The notes under the pieces are model-generated. The model did no database searches and was not told the DNA's origin. It worked only from the letters and a program-made list of their open reading frames with translations. DNA of 62,877 nt. It comes from Alphaproteobacteria bacterium. GTDB taxonomy: Bacteria; Pseudomonadota; Alphaproteobacteria; DSM-16000; Inquilinaceae. Made by a program: the position numbers and the translations under genes. Where the stretch lies: the NCBI GenBank assembly GCA_028284045.1, contig JANQSN010000027.1:1-62877 (forward strand), in the 5' to 3' direction. Positions 58,104 to 62,877 of the stretch are shown piece by piece (positions within the stretch are counted from its first letter, which is position 1; each line of letters starts with the position of its first letter).

Positions 58104-59069
58104 ATGGCGCAGAAGGCCGACATCTCGGCGACACGCGAGCCGGCGACAGACAAGCCGGCGACAGGCGAGCCCGCGACGCGGGGCGTCGACGCGCTGGCGC
58201 TGGTGATGGGCGTCGCCTTCGCCTTCCTGTGGAGCTCGGCCTTCACCTCGGCCAAGCTGGCGCTGATGGACGCGCCGCCGCTGGGCTTCCTGGCGGTGCG
58301 GTTCTGGCTGTCGGGCACCATCGCGGTCGTCCTGGCCTGGGCGCTGGGGCAACGGCTGCCCACCGCCGCGCGGGACTGGGGGCTGTTGGCGGTTCTCGGC
58401 ATCTGCCAGAACAGCCTCTATCTCGGCCTGTTCTTCATCGCCATGCAGACGGTGCCGGCCAGCTTGGCGGCGATCATCGCGTCGACCATGCCGCTGCTGG
58501 TCGCGCTGCTCAGCCCGCTGGTCGGCGGCGACCGGCTGAACGGCCGCCGCGCGCTGGGGTTGGCGATCGGCTTCGGCGGGGCGCTGTGGATCCTCGCCGA
58601 CCGGTTGAGCGGCGGCGGCCTCGACCCCGTCGGGTTGGCGATCTGCACGGTCGGCGTGCTGGCGCTGGCCACCGCGACCTTGACCGTGCGCCATGCCGGT
58701 TTCGGCACCGGGCTGTTGATGGTGGTGGGCCTGCAGATGCTCGCCGGGGCGGCGACGCTGACCCCGTTGGCGTTGATCTTCGAGCAGGATGCGACGGTGA
58801 CCGTCACCGGTCGTCTGATCGGCGCCTTCCTCTATACCGTCTTCGTGCCCGGTCTGATCGCCACCATGCTGTGGTTCGCGCTGATCGGCCGGATCGGCGC
58901 GCCGCGGGCGGCGGCCTTCCATTTCCTCAATCCGGGCTTCGGCGTCGCGGTCGCCTGGGCGGTGCTGGGCGAGCCCTTCACTTGGTGGGACGCCGCGGGG
59001 GTGGCCTTCGTCGCGCTGGGCATCCTGCTGGTGCAGTGGCAGCGCCGGGCGACCACCCCAACGGCGTGA
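58104..59069 (+). CDS. EamA/DMT family transporter
   Basis: A 321-residue inner-membrane protein with ten helices in two EamA halves ([72 protein letters not shown]). The family exports metabolites such as amino acids. The substrate is not evident. The short N-terminus is polar with Thr/Ala/Pro repeats. Converges with ppa. Confidence 0.9.
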   Translation: MAQKADISATREPATDKPATGEPATRGVDALALVMGVAFAFLWSSAFTSAKLALMDAPPLGFLAVRFWLSGTIAVVLAWALGQRLPTAARDWGLLAVLGICQNSLYLGLFFIAMQTVPASLAAIIASTMPLLVALLSPLVGGDRLNGRRALGLAIGFGGALWILADRLSGGGLDPVGLAICTVGVLALATATLTVRHAGFGTGLLMVVGLQMLAGAATLTPLALIFEQDATVTVTGRLIGAFLYTVFVPGLIATMLWFALIGRIGAPRAAAFHFLNPGFGVAVAWAVLGEPFTWWDAAGVAFVALGILLVQWQRRATTPTA

Positions 59070-59106
59070 CCCGCGATCGCGCCGCCGTCGCTCAGGCGGC
59101 CGCCGC

Positions 59107-59646
59107 TCAGGCCGCCGATTGGCCCTTCGCCCGCTCGATGCCGGCGCGCACCATCCGCCGCGCCGTCTCCGCATCCCGCCAGCCGTCGACGCGGGCCCAT
59201 TTGCCGGGCTCAAGCGCCTTATACTGGCTGAAGAAGTGCTCGATCTCGTGCAGCAGGATCGCCGGCACATCGGTGTAGTTGCGCAGGTCCGCATAGAACG
59301 GCTTCAGCTTCTCCACCGGCACGCCCAGGATCTTCTCGTCCGGTCCGCCCTCGTCCTCCATCAGCAGCACGCCGATCGGCCGGGTCCGCAGCACCGCGCC
59401 GGGCATCACAGGCAGCCGGCCGATCACCAGCACGTCGACCGGGTCGCCGTCCTCCGCCAGGGTGTGCGGGATGAAGCCGTAATTGCCCGGATAGAACATG
59501 GCGGTGTGCAGGAACCGGTCGACGAACAGCGCGCCGGAGTCCTTGTCCAGCTCGTACTTCACCGGGTCGGAGCGCAGCGGCACCTCGATCACCACGTTGA
59601 ACTCGTCGGGCGGGTTCTCGCCGATCGGGATCTTCGAGAGCAGCAT
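59107..59646 (-). CDS. ppa: inorganic pyrophosphatase
   Basis: A 179-residue family I soluble pyrophosphatase: [55 protein letters not shown] with the metal-binding acidic residues, and [13 protein letters not shown]. It hydrolyses pyrophosphate and drives biosynthesis. Typical bacterial length. Confidence 0.95.
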   Translation of the reverse strand: MLLSKIPIGENPPDEFNVVIEVPLRSDPVKYELDKDSGALFVDRFLHTAMFYPGNYGFIPHTLAEDGDPVDVLVIGRLPVMPGAVLRTRPIGVLLMEDEGGPDEKILGVPVEKLKPFYADLRNYTDVPAILLHEIEHFFSQYKALEPGKWARVDGWRDAETARRMVRAGIERAKGQSAA

Positions 59647-59801
59647 GAAGGGGATCCTTCTCGGTAGGTCTTGGTCGGCAGGGCGCGGGAACAGCCGGCC
59701 TCAAGCCGGCGCCGCTATCGGGTCCCGCCGCTGCGGTGCAGCATAGCGCGTCGACGGGCGCCGGCGTCACCCCCGACGACACTCCGACGACACGGTTCGC
59801 G

Positions 59802-60566
59802 TCAGCGGTTGGGATCTGCCGTTTCGACCGACCGGGCGATCCGCGCCGTCGCTGCGCCGGGGATCGGGACCAGGAGCGGGCGTTGACGCACCCGTTCCGC
59901 CGGCCGGGCCAGGCGGTAGACCTGCTTCGACGCCTCGATCATCACGACACCGCTGAAGCCGGGGAACCAGCGCGAGCCCGCCTCCTCCCACGCCGCGGCC
60001 GCGCCCATCAGCATCTTCAGGCGGACCGGCGGCAGGAACAGCGCGCGCGTCGTTGCTTCCGGCGCGAAATGGTTGTCCTTCAGCAGCCGCACGAGCTGCG
60101 AGGCGGAATAGGGCTGGCCATGGCCGAACGGCGTTCGGTCGACCCGCGCCCAGATGCCGCGCCGGTTGGGCACGACCATCAACAGCCGCCCGCCCGCCGC
60201 CATCACCCGCCAGACCTCCTGCATCAGCCCGGTGCGGTCCTCGGTGAACTCCAGCCCATGGGCGACGACGACGCGGTCGAAGCTGTAATCGGGGAACGGC
60301 AGGCGGTCGGGATCGCTGAGCGCGACGCGGCCGGGGCCGCCCGCCGGCCACGGCACGACGCCCTGGGGGGCGGGCATCGCCGCCAGCGCGCGTTCGGCCT
60401 GTCCGGCGAAGGCCGCCAGGACCGGCGGCGCGTAGCCGAGGCCGAGCAACGCCTGCCCCCGCACATCCGGCCACAGCCGGAGTGCCTGGCGCTGGATCAT
60501 CCGGGCGGCCACCTGGCCGAGCGGCGACTGATAGAAGGCCGCGAGATCGACGACGTCCTGATGCAT
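59802..60566 (-). CDS. class I SAM-dependent methyltransferase
   Basis: A 254-residue methyltransferase of the UbiE/Methyltransf_11 type. It has LLGLGYAPPVL as the SAM-binding loop, a divergent second strand, and LPFPDYSFDRVVVAHGLEFTEDRTGLMQEVWRVMAAGGRLLMVVPNR as motifs II-III. The ATG at 60566 begins at MHQDVVDLAAFY. It is divergent from gloB, a pairing often seen in alphaproteobacteria; substrate unknown. Confidence 0.9.
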   Translation of the reverse strand: MHQDVVDLAAFYQSPLGQVAARMIQRQALRLWPDVRGQALLGLGYAPPVLAAFAGQAERALAAMPAPQGVVPWPAGGPGRVALSDPDRLPFPDYSFDRVVVAHGLEFTEDRTGLMQEVWRVMAAGGRLLMVVPNRRGIWARVDRTPFGHGQPYSASQLVRLLKDNHFAPEATTRALFLPPVRLKMLMGAAAAWEEAGSRWFPGFSGVVMIEASKQVYRLARPAERVRQRPLLVPIPGAATARIARSVETADPNR

Positions 60567-60764
60567 GATCCGCCCTTTCCCGCCTCCCGGCGACCGGCCC
60601 GACCTTATGCGTGTCTCCTCAACTATAGTGGTCTTCCCGGTCGGCGCTGTGAAGTCCCAGGGGCGGCGGCGGCCGGCTGCCAGCGGCCTTGTGATGGCGC
60701 GGCCGGCTTGGCAAGGTGCCGGCCGCTCGCCCCTGCCGACCGGCCGCTTGCGGAGACCGCCCCC

Positions 60765-61535
60765 ATGTCCCAGCTCGATATCGCGCTGATCCCGCTGCTC
60801 AGCGACAACTACGCCTATCTGCTGCGCGACCCGAAGACCGGCACCGTCGCCGTGGTCGACCCGGCGGAGGCCGATCCGGTCGCCGCGCGCATCGAGGCGG
60901 GGCCGGGGCGTCTCGACCTCATCCTCAACACCCATCACCATGGCGACCATATCGGCGGCAACGAGGCGCTGAAGGCCCGCTATGGCGCCGCGGTGGTCGG
61001 TCCGGCGGCCGACCGCCACCGCATCGCCTCGCTGGATCGCGGGTTGGTCGAGGGCGACCGGGTCGCCGTCGGCGCGGCGGAGGCGGAGGTGTTCGAGACG
61101 CCCGGCCACACCAGCGGCCATATCGCGCTGTGGTTCCCGGAGAGCCACGCCCTGTTCGCCGGCGACACGCTGTTCGCGCTGGGCTGCGGACGCCTGTTCG
61201 AAGGAACGCCGGCCGAGATGTGGTCGAGCCTATTGAAGCTGCGGCGCCTGCCCGACGACACCCGGGTCTATTGCGGCCACGAATACACCCAGTCCAATGC
61301 CCGCTTCGCGGTGACGGTGGAGCCGGACAATGCCGCCCTGGCCGCCCGCGCCGCCGAGATCGACGCCCTGCGCGGCCGGGGCGAACCGACCATCCCGTCG
61401 ACCCTGGATGTCGAGAAGCGCACCAACCCCTTTCTGCGCGCCGACGACCCGGCGACCCAGGCGGCGGTCGGCATGGCCGGCGCCGATCCCGCCGCCGTGT
61501 TCGCCGAGATCCGCGGGCGCAAGGACCGGGCGTGA
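60765..61535 (+). CDS. gloB: hydroxyacylglutathione hydrolase (glyoxalase II)
   Basis: A 256-residue metallo-beta-lactamase fold enzyme with the binuclear metal motif NTHHHGDHIGGN, TPGHTSGHIALWF, FAGDTLFALGCGRLFEG and GHEYTQSNARFA. The C-terminal glutathione-binding region is KRTNPFLR. It completes methylglyoxal detoxification by releasing D-lactate. The following cupin gene starts within its stop codon. Confidence 0.95.
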   Translation: MSQLDIALIPLLSDNYAYLLRDPKTGTVAVVDPAEADPVAARIEAGPGRLDLILNTHHHGDHIGGNEALKARYGAAVVGPAADRHRIASLDRGLVEGDRVAVGAAEAEVFETPGHTSGHIALWFPESHALFAGDTLFALGCGRLFEGTPAEMWSSLLKLRRLPDDTRVYCGHEYTQSNARFAVTVEPDNAALAARAAEIDALRGRGEPTIPSTLDVEKRTNPFLRADDPATQAAVGMAGADPAAVFAEIRGRKDRA

Positions 61536-61981
61536 GCGCCGGGGCCGCGCTGGGCGCCGCGGAGGTCGCCGCCCACCTCGGCCTCGCGCCCCATCCGGAA
61601 GGCGGGCATTTCCGGGAGACTTGGCGCGACCGGCCGGCCGACGGGTCGCGCGGCGCCGGCACGGCGATCTACTATCTGTTGGCCGCCGGAGAGATCTCCG
61701 CCTGGCACCGGGTCGACGCGGCGGAGATCTGGCATTGGTATGCCGGGGCGCCCCTGGCGCTGACCTGGTCGCCGGACGGCCATGACGCGACCGCGGTGCA
61801 TCTCGGCGGCGATCTCGCGGCCGGGCAGGTGCCGCAGGCGATCGTGCCACCGGGCGCCTGGCAGACGGCGGAATCGCTGGGCCGCTGGACGCTGGTCGGC
61901 TGCACCGTCAGCCCGGCCTTCGACTTCGCCGGCTTCGAGATGGCGCCGCCCGACTGGCGCCCGACGCCGCGCGGCGGCTGA
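61532..61981 (+). CDS. DUF985 cupin-family protein
   Basis: A 149-residue cupin: LAPHPEGGHFRETWRD, IYYLLAAGEISAWHRVDAAEIWHWYAGAPL, and VPPGAWQTAESLGRWTLVGCTVSPAFDFAGFEM. The GTG at 61532 overlaps the gloB stop (GTGA), so it is translationally coupled. The function of the family is not established. Confidence 0.88.
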   Translation: MSAGAALGAAEVAAHLGLAPHPEGGHFRETWRDRPADGSRGAGTAIYYLLAAGEISAWHRVDAAEIWHWYAGAPLALTWSPDGHDATAVHLGGDLAAGQVPQAIVPPGAWQTAESLGRWTLVGCTVSPAFDFAGFEMAPPDWRPTPRGG

Positions 61982-62065
61982 TCCGCCGCCCCGGACCCGC
62001 CCTATCCACGCCCCTGGACGGCCATGTTCGCGCGCTCTCCTGGCCTGGTTGAGGGAGGCCGATCC

Positions 62066-62782
62066 ATGTCCGCACCGTCCGACCCGATCCCACGTCCCCA
62101 CGGTCCGTACCCGACCCGACGGCGGGTGCTGGCCGGCACCGGGGCCACGCTGGTCGCCGGGCTGGCGCCGCCGGCATCGGCCCAGCGGCCGGCCTGGCGG
62201 CCGGCGGGACGCCTGGCCTACCGCGTCAGCGCCGGCGATGCGGCGATCGGGCAGCTCACGCTCGACTTCGAGCCTTCGGGCGACCGCCTGGTCGCCCGGC
62301 TCTCCGTCGACATCCGGGTGGAGATCGCCTTCATCAACGCCTGGTCCTACCACCACCGATCGGTGGAGACCTGGCAGGGCGACCGCCTCGTCGCCTTCTC
62401 CAGCACCACCGACGACGACGGACGCCCGCACACGCTGGAGGGCGAGGCGGTGGCGGACGGGTTCCGCCTCGCCGCGACCCGCGACGGCGAACCCTATCTA
62501 GCGGATCTGGTGCCCGCCGATGTTGCGACCCCGGCCTATTGGCGGCGCGACACCGTGGAGCGGTCGGTGCTGTTCGACCCGCAGGACGGCTCCTTGCACC
62601 CCCAGACCGTGCTGGGCCATCGCCGCGAGACCATCGAGGCTGCCGGCCGGCGGATCCGTGCGCACGCCTTCAATGTCGAGGCGCGGGAACTCGGCTGGGT
62701 CTGGTACGAGGACACCGGCCGCTGGCTGGCCGCCGCCTTCCAGCACGGCGCCTTGACGATCCGCCAGACGCTGATTGGCTAG
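62066..62782 (+). CDS. DUF6134-like exported protein with Tat-type signal
   Basis: About 238 residues. The ATG at 62066 has GGAGG 7 bases upstream. The N-terminus (RRRVLAGTGATLVAGLAPPASA) is a twin-arginine-type signal, so the protein is periplasmic. The mature part is a beta-rich domain (RLAYRVSAGDAAIGQLTLDFE, SVETWQGDRLVAFSSTTDDDG, LGWVWYEDTGRWLAA) of the DUF6134 kind, function unknown. The IS-like sequence begins directly after its stop. Confidence 0.8.
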   Translation: MSAPSDPIPRPHGPYPTRRRVLAGTGATLVAGLAPPASAQRPAWRPAGRLAYRVSAGDAAIGQLTLDFEPSGDRLVARLSVDIRVEIAFINAWSYHHRSVETWQGDRLVAFSSTTDDDGRPHTLEGEAVADGFRLAATRDGEPYLADLVPADVATPAYWRRDTVERSVLFDPQDGSLHPQTVLGHRRETIEAAGRRIRAHAFNVEARELGWVWYEDTGRWLAAAFQHGALTIRQTLIG

Positions 62783-62791
62783 AGCGTTAGC

Positions 62792-62877
62792 CTACCAGGT
62801 TGGATCATAGCCGCAGGCGGCGAAGTAGTTTTGGCACTCTACAGGGGTGAAGGTGTCGACGAGGCGGCCGATGGCGT
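62792..62877 (-). mobile_element. C-terminal end of an IS630-family transposase
   Basis: The last 86 bases, read on the minus strand, encode AIGRLVDTFTPVECQNYFAACGYDPTW and a stop. This is the characteristic end of IS630-family transposases. The insertion sequence continues past the window, so its completeness is unknown. It begins 9 bases after the stop of the preceding gene. Confidence 0.8.

Overview
The window looks like a high-GC alphaproteobacterial chromosome, probably Rhodospirillales-like. The evidence is the gene families (RpoH sigma factor, PhnCDE/PhnM, HemW-RdgB, the methyltransferase-GloB-DUF985 cupin cluster, DUF2177, DUF2244, a PrtD/HlyD-type secretion pair) and the strong GC bias of the core genes. 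Three stretches are visibly more AT-rich and look acquired: about 6.0-9.0 kb, 20.6-22.3 kb and 53.7-55.9 kb.

Region 1 (1 to about 11.25 kb) is the right part of an integrated mobilizable island. It carries two unknown genes, a PIN protein paired with an ImmA/IrrE peptidase, another unknown gene, a highly structured leader and a 574-residue ParB-like protein. It also carries a two-gene operon of an unknown protein plus a divergent long RelA/SpoT homolog, then a MobC/relaxase pair. It ends at what looks like a tRNA 3' end remnant (11238-11248), followed by a structured element that also follows the intact tRNA-Arg(CCG) at 31.7 kb. I read this as the right attachment site; the tRNA and integrase would lie left of the window.

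Region 2 (11.5-20.5 kb) is core-like: a winged-helix/TPR regulator with peroxiredoxin and rhodanese genes, an asparagine-synthase-like protein without the glutaminase Cys, DUF2177, MobB, and a large RTX/5'-nucleotidase protein. Region 3 (20.5-31.8 kb) holds an AT-rich orphan gene pair, a decayed gene copy and an AraC regulator with a hydrolase. It also holds a nickel/cobalt-type locus: a CsoR/RcnR-like repressor with a clear operator, a His-rich protein, HupE, an anchor protein and an MFS efflux pump with a His-rich tail. A membrane STAND ATPase with leucine-rich repeats, a cupin gene and tRNA-Arg follow.

Region 4 (31.8-52.3 kb) is housekeeping: a lipoprotein hydrolase with an ABC ATPase, DapB, an Ada-like methyltransferase, Nth, a nucleotide-sugar dehydrogenase, a type I secretion ABC/HlyD pair, phosphonate uptake genes with phnM, RpoH, an IlvD/Edd dehydratase and PEP carboxylase. 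Two tandem palindromes sit at 38.85-38.97 kb.

Region 5 (52.3-56.1 kb) is the most striking locus. A tyrosine recombinase gene ends inside one copy of a perfect 17-bp inverted repeat. The two copies bound a 2.16-kb AT-rich segment with two convergent genes: a glycosyltransferase, and a TIR/deoxyribosyltransferase-like protein with a HEAT-like tail. Each repeat abuts the start codon of its gene. This is the architecture expected of an invertible two-gene switch. Region 6 (56.1-62.9 kb) returns to core genes (hemW, rdgB, EamA transporter, ppa, methyltransferase, gloB, cupin, DUF6134) and ends at the tail of an IS630-like transposase.
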